Below are positions 22,593 to 34,344 of a DNA stretch of 64,000 nucleotides, piece after piece. The DNA is from Smittia aterrima. Lineage: Eukaryota > Arthropoda > Insecta > Diptera > Chironomidae. The translations under genes and the position numbers were made by a program. Location: NCBI GenBank assembly GCA_033063855.1, contig CP093831.1, positions 2,418,001 through 2,482,000 of the forward strand, written 5' to 3'. The notes beneath the pieces were generated by a model that ran no database searches, was not told the DNA's origin, and saw nothing but the letters and a program-made list of their open reading frames with translations. Numbering within the stretch: the stretch's first letter is position 1; the number at the start of each line of letters is the position of its first letter.

Positions 22593-25500
22593 TTAACTTT
22601 TGTATTCGCCGAGAATTCTTCGACCTTTCGGATCGAATGGACTCCTGAGATGACATTCAGCGTCGTAGAGTTTGCCCATGCTCTCAACTTGATATTTTCC
22701 AGTTTGGATGAAATCGATATCGATTGGTTTATCCGAATCGTTGCGAATGTAACATTGGCCGACAGCACAATTTAGCGTATAGGCCCAGTCGCCGCGTCTC
22801 AAATGGCCAACAATTTTTCCGTCTCTGTAAACAGCTTCGAGACCCCACACCGGCAATCTTTCTTTTAACGTGAGGTAAACCAATCTCTTATGAATCCCAT
22901 CGCTTCTCTGTTGAGTCACAACATTCTTGCCTTTGTAGTCACCAGTTTTACGACACAAGAAACCCAAATTCGCTTCAATTGGCGTGTCGTCCGATCGTAA
23001 ATCAAAGCCCCAGAGATGATATCCTGTGAGTAAATTAATCTCGTTCAATTAAAACTAAATCGCGGATGGGGGTCACTAACCTTTCTCGCTACTCAACGAG
23101 TAAAGTGATCGATAGCCGGCATTCTTTAAGCCAAATGAGCCACCACTCTTCATCAGGAGTTCATAAACTTTAGCACATGACTCCTTCGGAATATGAAGCT
23201 CATAGCCAAGCTCACCAACGAAGCTGACACGCAATGCGCGAACACGATAACTCTCACCATGACGATCCTTCAATTCAATTATTGCAGCAGAGTTCGGGGG
23301 AAAGTTTTCGTTTGAAAAGTCATAACCGCTCAACGTCGACATAATTTCTCGACTCTTTGGACCTAAATTGATAAGAAAAGTTTAATCAATTGTCTTTGGC
23401 GCCGCTCTACTGACCTTGAATAGACAACACGCCAAGTTCATGAGTTACGTCCGTCACAACAGCACGGAAGTTCTTCTCAGAAATCGCTTCACGCATGTGT
23501 GCAATTGTATGATACATTGAGGCTCCTCCGGCAACGCAGTAATAACCTGAGAGTTTATGATTCATCATGGGCACGCTTCATAACAATAAATATAACTGAC
23601 CGCGTCCTTTGAATATTGGATCATGGAGTTCTCCAATTCCAGCCTCGACTGGGGTCACTGTCAGATCGATTTCAACGCCTCCTCGGGAATTTAAAGCGCA
23701 AGTATAAATCGTTCTTGAGGTAAAATCGTTTTCAAATAATAAAAAGAAAATGAAAAATTGTCACAAAACGCATAAAATATTAACGACACACGCTCGTAAC
23801 TCACTTGTTATACGGCTTCTCTAAGTCCGATGTGAAAATCCATTTGGCGGCTTCTTCGGCTTGAGATCCGGTGAGGAAAACTTTACAGAAATAACTCAAA
23901 TTGAAGACGACAGCGTTCTCACGACACGAATGTGCCTCTTCACCAATCTAAATATTTGCGTTAATCTTTTATACTTTGCCGTGCTCAAAGACTAAGTAAA
24001 CAGAATGTCTCGGACGGTATGGAGCTTGCCCAGTAAATCATTTTTTTTCTTTCGATTATGTAACGAAGGTTAAGAAGAAAAATGGAAAAGTTTCAATTCA
24101 ATCGTGGAAATTGAGTGAATATGTCCTTTCGAACTTTTTAGACCTTCCGTTACATAATTTATGATATTTGCCTGGCCGCACCTCAAACCCGTCTTCGCTT
24201 ACCAAATCGTGGTGGTCCGAGAATTCAAACTTATAATCGCCGGAAAGCTTGTCAACATAGCAAGTGTTTTTGTTCCTCTCATTGCCATAGTAGCCGTACC
24301 AATCGTACTTTTGAACAACGGCGGTGCCTTCGTTAACGTAATAACCTGGACGCTCGTAGCCTTTAAAATAGTTAGAGAGACGTAAAGTAATAAAGTTTAT
24401 TAGCTGATTAATGAGCCCAGTTTACCGCTTCTTTCTTCCATGACCGCTCCATAGTTTACGAGAATCTAAATTGAGACAGAAAGACTGTTTAATCTCGCCA
24501 TAATGGAAGAATTAAAGTTACTTTATGAAACGGGTCTTGAATGAAATTGCGTCCAGCCAAAGGCTGATCGTTTGGAAAGACAATGCTATAGTTCTTCGCA
24601 TAGCTTTCGTGACTCCTTTCTACTGCCCACTCATACGCTTTCTTCTGCTTTGGTGTGAAGCGTCGAACGTCATATGAGAACATATGAAGATCCGGTCGAT
24701 TGTGAATAATCCAGCTTGCCAATTGGTTTGCACAGCCCGCTCCCAGCATCATTCCAGCAGAGTTGAAACCGCAATTGTGGAATAAACCGTCGACGTGTGG
24801 ATCTGGCCCCTTAACGAGAGACATGCGAGACCGATTAATGTCAATCATGATTAGCTCAAGATGAATCTCTCATTTTACCATCAACGGTTTATGATCGGGA
24901 GTGAATGATTCGGGTCCACAAATTGTACTTTTGATGCCGGCATTGCCAAACGTTGGACACAATTTAACGGCGCCCTCGATGTGTGCATCAAAGACAGAAT
25001 AATCAAGATCATAAAGACCGAAATTAAAGTCGTGAGGAACGCTGTCTAATAAAATTGGGTTATTCTCGTAACCGCCCATACAAATGCTCGATCCTATTTG
25101 AAAACGAAAAGAAGTTTGTAATGATATTCTTCGATTTATTCAAACACATTTGACGACCTTGAATGCGGAAATATAGCGAGTAGTCATGATCACGAACGTT
25201 CGGCATCCCTTGCACTTCTTTAATTGTCTCAGAGATGACATAAGCGTGTTTCATTGGAACGAGAGGTAAGTGAATGCCGTGAGGTTTCAATAAATCTTTT
25301 CCCCAAACACCTGTTGCATTCACGACTGTGTTGGTTTTAATTGTGCCTGAAATGTTAATCGAATTCAGCGATAAGAAACACTCAATCGTTTTATTGCTGC
25401 AAAACACTTACCGAAAGCAGTTCTAACGCCTCGAACGTCTTTGACACCTAAGTGATTCTCACCAACAATCAACTCCTCGACCGGACAATTCTCAATCACT

Positions 25501-26592
25501 CGACCTCCATTGGCAGTAGATGCTCTTGATAGTGCAGCACACATCATTGCAGGGTCAACGACACCATCACCCGGTGAATAGAGAGAATTTTCAAACGATG
25601 TGGGATCAAGAAGTGGAAAGACTTTTTGTGTTTCTTCGGGCGAGAGGATTTCACTTTCGATTCCAAAACATTTGCCAAGCGTTTGAAGTCTTCTATACTC
25701 GTTTGTACGTTGTCTCGAATGTGAGATGAACAAACCGCCGTTTTGAATCCATCCCGAATCTAATCCTGTTTCAGACTCAAGACTCATCAATAAATTTCGT
25801 GTTGTGGCGAGAAGTTGAATTTCAACATCGTTCGGCCTTAATCTCCACACTAAACCTGCTGTGTGCCATGTCGTACCAGCAGTCATCTGAGCACGTTCAA
25901 GAAGAACAGCGTTAACATTTCTCTTTGCAAGTTGGTAGAGAGTGTTACAACCCGCCGAACCTCCTCCTACGAAATTCGATCAATTGTCAACAGAAATGCC
26001 GCGACAGTAAATTGTTTGTACACAAAACAGGCGGAAAGGTCGCTAATCGAAAGCGCTCTCGATTTCACTGAATAAATGACATTCATCGCTCAGAAAAAAT
26101 TATTTTTTTCTCCCACAACTTTTTTTTTGTCGGTCGTAGCATAAAAATTTATTTACATTCATAACGAAACGATAAGCGTTCAGGTCACAGTTTGATAACA
26201 GAGAGCAGAGCATCATCTCGTGCCTTGTAAACAAAACCAGTTGATCGAACGAGAACGATTTGCTTGGGCAATTAAAGTCGAGGAAACTCGCAGACGGAAA
26301 ATTGATGAAGAAGAAATTAAAGTTCTTCATTAAGTTCACAAGCTGCTGAGAAAAAGGAGATAAAGTGGAAATTATTCTCCGCTACTTCCACTGACTTTGC
26401 TACCAGCAAAAAGTTCTTTTCCTCGTTGAGAGAGCTCTTCCGACTACGTTTTCTTTCCTTCCTTTTGCAACTCGACTCACCTATAATCACAACATCGGCG
26501 TACTCAGGTAGCGATGGTGTTGAGAAATGCCTCGCTAAATGTTTCGTTTGAAAGTGGAAACTGTCGAAAATCGTTCTTCGAACACGAATCAT
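22593..26592 (-). CDS. Sardh: Sarcosine dehydrogenase, mitochondrial
   Basis: This is a mitochondrial flavoenzyme that oxidises sarcosine to glycine and passes a one-carbon unit to tetrahydrofolate. Twelve exons: 26481-26592, 25412-25966, 25158-25346, 24879-25093, 24522-24809, 24426-24465, 24203-24360, 23805-23947, 23601-23713, 23415-23546, 23081-23362 and 22593-23023 (885 residues; human 918). The N-terminus is basic and serine-rich (MIRVRRTIFDSF), fitting an import presequence. FAD binding is seen in VVIIGGGSAGCNTLYQLAKR (about 34-53), and TAGTTWHTAGLVWRLRP holds the histidine that carries covalent FAD in this family. STICGPESFTPDHKPLM and CGFNSAGMMLGAGCANQL close the oxidase part. The C-terminal half is the aminomethyltransferase (GcvT) fold (MRLSFVGELG-like RVSFVGELGYELHIPKESC, GHLRRGDW, SPFDPKGRRILGEY). 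SARDH is favoured over dimethylglycine dehydrogenase by similarity along the whole length. The exon 3 donor is weak (GTCGTC). Confidence 0.94.
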
Positions 26593-28085
26593 CCTTTGCT
26601 CTTATCAACTCACTCGCAGATCTCTTTTAATATTTAATTTTTATTTTGTTCGTTCCCTTTTGAATCGTTAAGATGAAATGAAAAGACTTTTGCTTCCGTT
26701 GATTATTAAAAACTGAGATGATAAGCCGACATCATCTCATGAGCGAGATCGTCTTCGCTTTTGAGTACTGAATCGAAAATTGAGATCTCGGGATTGAATT
26801 TCATAATTCATCGAAAGCTTTTAATGAGCTTTCAAAGCTTACCCCATTATCATCGCAGAGGATAATTCCTCGAATCCGATTTCAGCATGAACCGGAACAA
26901 AAGAAGATGATGATGAAAACAATGACACGAGTCAAAAGAATCTTTTTGTGCTTATTTCTAAGCGACATGACGACAAAATGCCCGTAAGAGAAAAATAAGA
27001 AAAAGTTAGTCGTCAAGTCTCAAATAAACGAGATGATGAAGAAATTTAGAAAAAGAATCCTTTTCGCTTTTTTTCTTTTTTTATCTTCAGCTCATCTCTC
27101 TTCGTTAAAGCTTTCAAATAATTTTCCCAGTATTTACCTCAAAAAAGGAATTTATCAGTCTGAAATAGTTTATAAACTTCATTCATTTTCACGGATGAAG
27201 AAACAACAAAAATCTACAAAAATCTCAGCAAGTTGAAGTTTTATAACAAAAAACTTTATTTGTTCTCATTTAATTCGTTACCTTCAGCATCTCCCCTCGT
27301 GCAATAATGTTTAATTAAGTATTTTAATGAAACAACAGTTGTGGTTTAATTAAAAAGAAGTAGTCACAATAATGAAGGAGACGAGTTGAGATTGTCACAA
27401 GAAGATGCAGAGAGATTCGTTAAACTGCAGCATTCTGTTGAGCATCTAGTTGACATGTGACGTTTTGTTTTAAATGAGTTTCCAAAGTTTTCCAAGAGGA
27501 AAAAACTTTTCTTTTTCGGAGTGCAGATAACAACGATGACCTTCATGAATCAAGTTCAAGTCTGAAAATCTGGAAGCTTCCAAGTTTCGGAGTTGAAAAA
27601 TCTGTTCAGTGTTTCCATTAACTTATCTTTTATTTATTTTCCTTTCAACGTAAAACGAAAATTTTAGTTTACGCCGTAAATTGCTTGGCTTTGCCTCTAA
27701 TAACGAATAAAATAAATTAAATTTTAATTTTGATCTCGGATGAGATTCTCCGCTCAGAAACATCATCAGCGAAAAAAAGGCTTCTCGTCGACGGGTTCGT
27801 GAGTGGGTGGGAGAGCATGAAATAATTAGAATTTCCTAAATTTCGTGCTGAATCTGTATCAGCAATTTAAACAGCTTCACTAACGTAACACGATGGATAA
27901 AGTTTGTAGATTTTGTGTTGACATTGTTTGATATTATACAGAAAGATCAATTTCCATTTGTAAAGATGGAAAAAGTAAGACGAGAAGTGTTTGAAATCCT
28001 TCTCTTCCCTTTCTTTGTGTACATGAAGAAACATTTTATTTTAGTATTTGAATTGATGGAAATGTCGCTATTGTGAGCTCCTCGC
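26593..28085. other. Spacer between SARDH and the distal aldolase exon
   Basis: AT-rich, no gene recognised. It holds the SARDH promoter on the left and the 3' UTR of the distal aldolase isoform on the right (near 27.9-28.08 kb). Poly-T and ATGATG-type simple stretches occur near 26900-27080. Confidence 0.4.
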
Positions 28086-28181
28086 TTAATAAGCGTGGTT
28101 GGCGACGAAGAGAGTTGCATCGGCACCAGCACCAACGACAGATCCAGCAGCGTACTTTCCAACTGAAGCCAAGCCGTTTGC
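28086..28181 (-). CDS. Ald1: Aldolase alternative last exon, distal
   Basis: 96 nt coding for 31 residues and stop: ANGLASVGKYAAGSVVGAGA then DATLFVANHAY. It is preceded by a CTAG acceptor and enters in phase 0, exactly as the proximal cassette does. The C-terminal tyrosine required for activity in this family is kept. Confidence 0.9.
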   Translation of the reverse strand, partial: ANGLASVGKYAAGSVVGAGADATLFVANHAY

Positions 28182-31100
28182 CTAGAGAAGAATAAAATAA
28201 GAAAAGAAAATGAAATGGGAATCCTTTTAAAATAAAAAGTTTTCATTCTTCAAGTTCTCGATCAAAGTTCAAGGCTTTCCAACGAATGAAAATTTATTGA
28301 CTTGTTTTTCCTCGCTGAGGATTTTCAGAGAAACTACAAATCTATTATGAGAAATTGCTTGGAACAAACGTTGCCATCGTGTTTCGAGACAATGAACGAA
28401 AACATTCGAAAGCGAAGCTTTTTTTCCATTAAAGCCCGTGTCGCCGCCATGTCGTTGCCAGTGAAATACTTCGAGAAATCGCGGAAGCTCTATGCCAAAA
28501 ATAACAGCCGTTATTCGGAACCTACACGATTTGCAAGAACCGCATAATAAAAGATTGCATACAGATATTCTCGTTTTATGTTTGCAAAAAAAATTGAAAC
28601 AAGTTTTGTCTTTGACTCGACTCTCTTAAGCGGAAAAGGAAAATCTTATTGGCAATCGCAAATGGAATGGAAAGGATTCGAATGCTTTTTATTGCTCAAT
28701 GTGAAGGTAAAGCCCTGAAAGCTCAACGAGCACTCTATCGAATCCTCAGAACATGACTTTGTGGATACAACATGAAGGTTTGTGGCTAAGTAAGTGAGGA
28801 AGTCAAAGTCGATTTTATTGCCAATGGCTCGACACGTGTTCTCTCTCTCATGCTTATGAAGAGCAATAAAAATATGAATTGCTAGACAAGCCAACATTCG
28901 ATTTTTCCTTCTCCATTATTGAGAACTGTCTTCTTCGTATTGTTTCTATTTCTATCGTGTGTTCTGATCCAAATGGTGTAGCTTTGTAGAGGGAAAGTGG
29001 ATAGATTAATAATAGATTTGCAAAGTGCGAAGGAAACGACAGAAACATTCAGAATTGCAAATGTAATTTACCCTCGACTTCCTGGGACATACGAGACAAT
29101 TTTTGATTAGAAAGCATCAAACCAAACACGATCGTTATCAAGTTGAGAAGCTAAAAGTTATTTGATTAACTTCCTGTTGTTATCAGAATACCCGAGAGAG
29201 GAAAAGTTTGTACGATTAATTTCCGAGCATCTCGTCGACAGATTTTGCTGTCGTGAAACTTGTTTTCCCATCAAACGTCGCGGGACTTTTTTTTATCGTC
29301 GATTTCAACTTCAATTGAAAATGGAAAACGTGAGGGCGAGAACAAATGCACTTCAACAGGTTTTTTCTCTCTCAAATGATTCGACTTATCGTCTTCGGGG
29401 AAAACTCAGGTAAATTCTTCTCGGAAAATTACATTGCGATGGGAAATTACAAAATCGTTTTTAAAATTTCCCTCTCAAGTTTTCAACTTGTCCGTTGCTG
29501 GCATTTTCCGACAACGATGTTATTATCGTAAGTTTTCGAAAGTCTGCAAAATTAAGCCCTTTAGCGATGAGAAATTTAATCTTCGTAATATCTTTTCTCC
29601 TCCTTCTGGGAAATTGCACAAATGAAATTTCCAGAATATTCTTTCATTACTCGGAGCTTTCCCCTTTCTTCAGGTGTCAATATTGAGGCATTCAAGGGCA
29701 ATCGCAACGTAATGAATCTTTTAATTTACACATTCTACTGCGTTTCAGTTTTTCCCCGGGGGATTGCGATTTGCACAAATGGAAATATCTGAATCGTGAA
29801 TCTGGAGCAATTTTTGCAACGTCATTGAAGCAGAAACACTGTCAAAATTGCATTTTCTTACATTCGATCGAGAGAATAATCGGAATTGTAAATTGTGTTA
29901 TTTATGGAACTAACAGAGAGAAAGGGAATTTTATCGTTGTTGTGTCTACGAGTGAGAGAGTTAGAAAAAAAAATTGTTCGTCGCGGTTATGCAATGTTTA
30001 CCGCTCTACGTTACTTAATTTATGTTCACGCTGCTCTCACTCTTAATTGCCATCCAATTTGTTCGCCGTTCCTTCCTTCCTCATTGATTTAATTTTGCTA
30101 ACGTGCGCTTGAGAGAGAGAGTCAGTGTCGCGTCATGATGGAACGTCGATGCTCACTCGCTGATGCGGTTTCATACTTCTCGATCTAGCGCATTCCAAAT
30201 TAATTGATTTCACCGTTCACTCGGATTGCGTCAATGAACAGATATCGATCGTTTGTTGCTATCTTCGCGCAACAATGTTGAAGCCAGACATTGGCTCTTT
30301 CACTTGTTGTCGACACTGTGCGCACTCTGTAACATTTAACAGAATAAATTGCATTTGTTCTCGCTTGAACTTTTTTTCAACATCCCGAGCTACAAAATTC
30401 GAGGACGAAGAAAAAGTTGATGACAGGAAATTAAGACAAAAAAAGTTTCACGTGTAAAGCTTTTTTAATGAGAGGGAGCTCAGCACGGTGGGCAAAAAAA
30501 GTTTATTTGAAACAGCGGCAAACAAATTATGTAGAACATGACAAGGAGAATTCGATTACAATCGACAACCCCCATGCTCACAAGAGAGTTTAATGCTGCA
30601 GCGCAAAAGTGTAATTGAGTAAAAAAAATAATAAATTTACATGGAAAGTCAAAAGCTCATCTCGCATCAGGTTAGTCAACTACTGAACAACCTAGAAAAG
30701 GTTTCGATATTACGTTAAAGCTATTTTTAGCCGAATCGTTTAAAGTTTACTTAAACGAACTATTTGTAGCTGATAGAAATAATGGAAAATTTCAAGTTGG
30801 CAAGACATTTGTTCATTGAACTATTTACTCGATTCTCTTCAGTTCATGGAAACACTGACAAAAGTGACACGCAACTGTCAAGCTCTGGTTACGATGAATT
30901 TTCTTGATAGATTGCAGCTTTCACGTCACCTTCGTTGAAGTTTTGTTTTTCCCTCATTGTCTTTGTTTTCAGCAAATATTTTTATTTCCAATTTCCATGA
31001 AATGAAATCATTTCTCACTTAGGCTTAAGAAAATAAATTCGGAATAAACATTTGTGAACTTAAGTGTTGTTGCTTAGTAAATAGAGATTACAAAAAAGAA

Positions 31101-34100
31101 AACATTTTAAAAGCCAAACATGTAAATAAGGAAAATCAAGATCAATTTTGAAAATATATTTTTTTCTTGTTATCAAAACAAATTCATTTAATTTCAATTA
31201 GTGAAAACAAAAGTGTAAACATCATGCAGCAACAAAATCATTAAAATGTTTAAATGCTAGTAAGAAATTTGCATTTTCTGTGTTGGATCAACTCAGCCGG
31301 CAGCATCAGCTCCTTGTGTGTTTTGTGTGTGTGAGTAAGTGCTAAATTAATAAGCGTGTGCTTTAACAAACAGGCTTGCATTGGCAGCATAGGAGGGAAT
31401 TGATCCTGCTACGTATTTTCCTTGACATGCCAAAGCGTTTGCCTAAATGGTGAATCAACAAGTTTCAAATTAATCATAAATAAGCAACAGAAAACGAAAT
31501 TAATAAAAACAGAATTAATAAAAACGAAAATAAAATTGCAAACAGTTAGATTTGGTGAACAAAGAAACAAGCTCAAGATTTTTGCGAGGCGGAGCGAATG
31601 ATAAATCCTGTAACGAAGTATCACGCCATCAAAGAAATAAAACTTTCAAAAGCTTGACGCTTAAGGAATCGAGCAGCGTGGGCGCAGTAACTTGATTGAT
31701 CTCTCAATATCTTTGCTTTGTTTCAAATCGATTTCCAATATTTTTGAAATTTCATGCTTCACTTTTCGATTAAAATTTACAGAGAAAAAGAAACTCCGAG
31801 CAGAGAAATCACTTTCGGAGCATAAATGTGTCAATGAACAATTTAAATTCCACGTTTTTCACGTGAACTGTGAATGTTCAAAGAACTCAAACGGAATTCC
31901 GCGCGAGAAGTCTTCAATCAACTTCAATCCTACAACCGGCGACGGTAATTGCGAGAATGAATCGCGAAAATTATGTCTAAATGAGACATTTAAATGCAAA
32001 AAAAAACGTGTAATGAAGTCAATTGAGTCAAGACAAGATCGACAATGTCTTTTTGGTGTTGTGTGAGTTATTGAAAGTGGCTTCGTTTCCGAGACGCGAC
32101 ATCGAAGCGTGTTGAGAATATTCCAGCGTTTCAACTGCATTTAAATAATTCTCAGCAATAATCGTTCACCGCCGCGATTCATTGAAATAGAATTCTTTGT
32201 TTGTTTTGAGACTCTTTATGGGTTCTCAAAAAACCGCGAGCGCAACACGCTTCGAAACACAAATTCATTCCGGTTTCTTTAAAATAAAATTAACGAGCAT
32301 TTTTGCCTTGATCACAAATAGTCCTCTTCGAAGCGATCTCTTTTTTGTCAGACACGCTTCTCTCTCGTGATTCGAAAACTAATGAAATTCAAAGAAGATT
32401 TGAATCTAAAGGGGATTCACAGTTCATTAATCCTCAGGCGAAGGAGGCGGAACACAATTGAGAGCAAATAAATTTCTTAAATCATCTTTTTCTTCTTCAA
32501 TTATTGGATTGCATCTGGATCTCGTTAGACTCTTTAATTTCCGGTCATCAATTCATTAATCATTGCTCGCTAGATTTGGAATGTTATTAAACTGTTAAAC
32601 CGTTACGATGACTTAATCGCCATGTCATCATTCAAAATGGCAACAAAGATATTTTAAAATTCATCGACAAGTCAGCTTTGAGAAATCATCAAGAATGGAA
32701 ATCAGAATTAACGCGGTTTGGCCTTCGATTGAGAACGACTTAAGAACTTGTTTGTATTGAGCAATTAATTTCGCGAAGAAACTCACCCGAGCGCGCTTGA
32801 GAAGCTCATCTTGTCCAGCCTTTACGTTCTCCTTCTTGCCTCCCCATGCTCTCAACACGGAAGCTTGCAAAGCGCGACCGTATGAGAAGGTCAGAGCCCA
32901 TGGCCGGCGTGGTTGGTTGTTGATGGCGTTCAAGTTGACTGAGGCTTCTTCTTCCGATTGTCCTCCTGACAAGAATGTGACTCCTAGAAATTTGGAAAGT
33001 TTTAGTCATTTCATTCATTTGAAATATTATTTCAAAGTCTTACCGGGAACGGCAGCTGGAACAGTGCGGCGCAAAGCAGTGACGGTGGCTTCAGCGATCT
33101 CTTCAGCAGTTGGGCGAGTTCCCTTGAATTGCATACCAGCTGTGCACATGTTTGGTTTCAACAAAGTTCCTTCCAAGTAGACGTGGTGGTCGCTCAAAGC
33201 CTTGTAGACGGCAGCCAAGACGATTTCAGTAACCTTCTGGCAACGGGCGAGGTCATGATCACCATCAGGCAAGATTTCGGGTTCAACAATTGGAACAATG
33301 CCCTGTGACTGACAGATGGAAGCATAACGAGCCAAAACGTTGGCGTTCTCCATGATAGCTTGGTAGCTTGGAGTGTTCTTGCCAATCTTCAAGACGCAAC
33401 GCCACTTGGCGAAGTCGCAACCGTCCTTCTTGTATTGGGCGCAACGAGCAGACAAGTTGTCGAGACCTAAACGGAAGCATAAGATTTTAATTTTCAATGG
33501 TTCTTCATCCGGTTTGTTTCGTTTTCTTCTACGCGGAAATTCCCAAAAGCCATAAAAAGCATTTTTACACTTTAATCTTTAATTTGTTACCGCGATCAAG
33601 GTGAAGTTAGAACTCGGCGATTTGTTGACGGAAGAACTGTAATATCTTACATAATCGCGCATGAACAAAACGTTAGAAAGGTCAGGGGAAAACGGAAGGA
33701 AAATCTTGTAATCGGAAATCTTTCAAAGCTTTTAAACAATTTCCAAGAACCAACAACGAATTGATAAAGTTCATTGAACTTTAAGAAAACGAAACCATTT
33801 CAACAAAACTTTTTTTGTTTGTGACTCTTACTGACCTTGGGTTGTGCATTCACCTAAAATCAATGAAAAAATTGGCTTAGCTTCGGTTATGAAACTTATG
33901 AATCATTAAGTCTCACCTTCGGATGCCATCAAATCAACAACGCCGCTGTCAACCTTGATTCCGGGAATGATTCCCTTCTTCTTGAGGACCTCGATGAAAG
34001 AGGTGCCATCAGCGGCCTTCTGGTAGACAGTTTCGTGGAACAAGATGACTCCAGAGATGTTGGTGGCGAGAGCGTTGTCGGTGGTGAAAAGCAATTCACG

Positions 34101-34344
34101 GTATGCGCGACGGTTCTCTTCGGTGTTTTCGCATCCAATGTCCTAAAAATTACGAAAGTTTCGTAAGAAAAAAAAATTGAAGTCTTACAACATTAACATG
34201 AAATCTTACTTGGAAACGCTTTCCGCAAGTGGCGGTTGACTCATCAGCAGCCAAAATACCTTTGCCGGGAGCGACAATGGCGTTAGCAATACGCTTGAGT
34301 TCAGCTTGCAACTCTTTTGGGTAGTCGTTGAAGTAAGTAGTCAT
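28086..34344 (-). CDS. Ald1: Fructose-bisphosphate aldolase, class I
   Basis: This is the glycolytic enzyme that cleaves fructose-1,6-bisphosphate. Shared exons are 34210-34344, 33917-34142, 33836-33853 (an 18-nt microexon), 33044-33466 and 32787-32983, followed by one of two last exons (31347-31442 or 28086-28181), giving 364 residues for either form. Motifs: NAIVAPGKGILAADEST, ISGVILFHETVYQKA, CAQYKKDGCDFAKWRCVLKI, VPIVEPEILPDGDHDL, and the Schiff-base lysine in VYLEGTLLKPNM; then FLSGGQSEEEASVNLNAIN and RPWALTFSYGRALQASVLRAW. The start MTTYFNDYPKELQ lies in a leader whose 5' end is a splice acceptor (CTTCACAG at 34375), so at least one non-coding exon lies upstream. Alternative last exons are known for Drosophila aldolase. 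Confidence 0.95.
28182..31346. other. Ald1: Interval between the two aldolase last exons
   Basis: 3.2 kb lying within the aldolase gene. It should hold the proximal isoform's 3' UTR and poly(A) site near its right end. I looked for a third 96-nt cassette (GCAAAC start, TTA-ATAAGC end on the plus strand) and saw none. The remaining short frames look like chance. Confidence 0.5.
31347..31442 (-). CDS. Ald1: Aldolase alternative last exon, proximal
   Basis: 96 nt coding for ANALACQGKYVAGSIPSYAA then NASLFVKAHAY and stop, behind an ATTTAG acceptor. Compared with the distal cassette it shares A-N-x-L-A, G-K-Y-x-A-G-S and the terminal H-A-Y, and differs at about half of the other positions. This one resembles the common insect muscle-type ending (QGKYVAGSIPS). 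Confidence 0.9.
   Translation of the reverse strand, partial: ANALACQGKYVAGSIPSYAANASLFVKAHAY
31443..32786 (-). other. Ald1: Aldolase intron before the last exons
   Basis: 1.34 kb from donor CGG/GTGAGT at 32786 to the proximal acceptor. No further coding cassette was found. It is AT-rich. Confidence 0.7.
33836..33853 (-). CDS. Ald1: 18-nt aldolase microexon
   Basis: GTGAATGCACAACCCAAG on the minus strand, bounded by a GATTTTAG acceptor and a GTCAGT donor, phase 1 on both sides. It supplies residues GECTTQ in SEGECTTQGLDNL, the segment that other insect aldolases encode as VTTQGLD. Leaving it out would keep frame but delete six residues. Confidence 0.85.
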
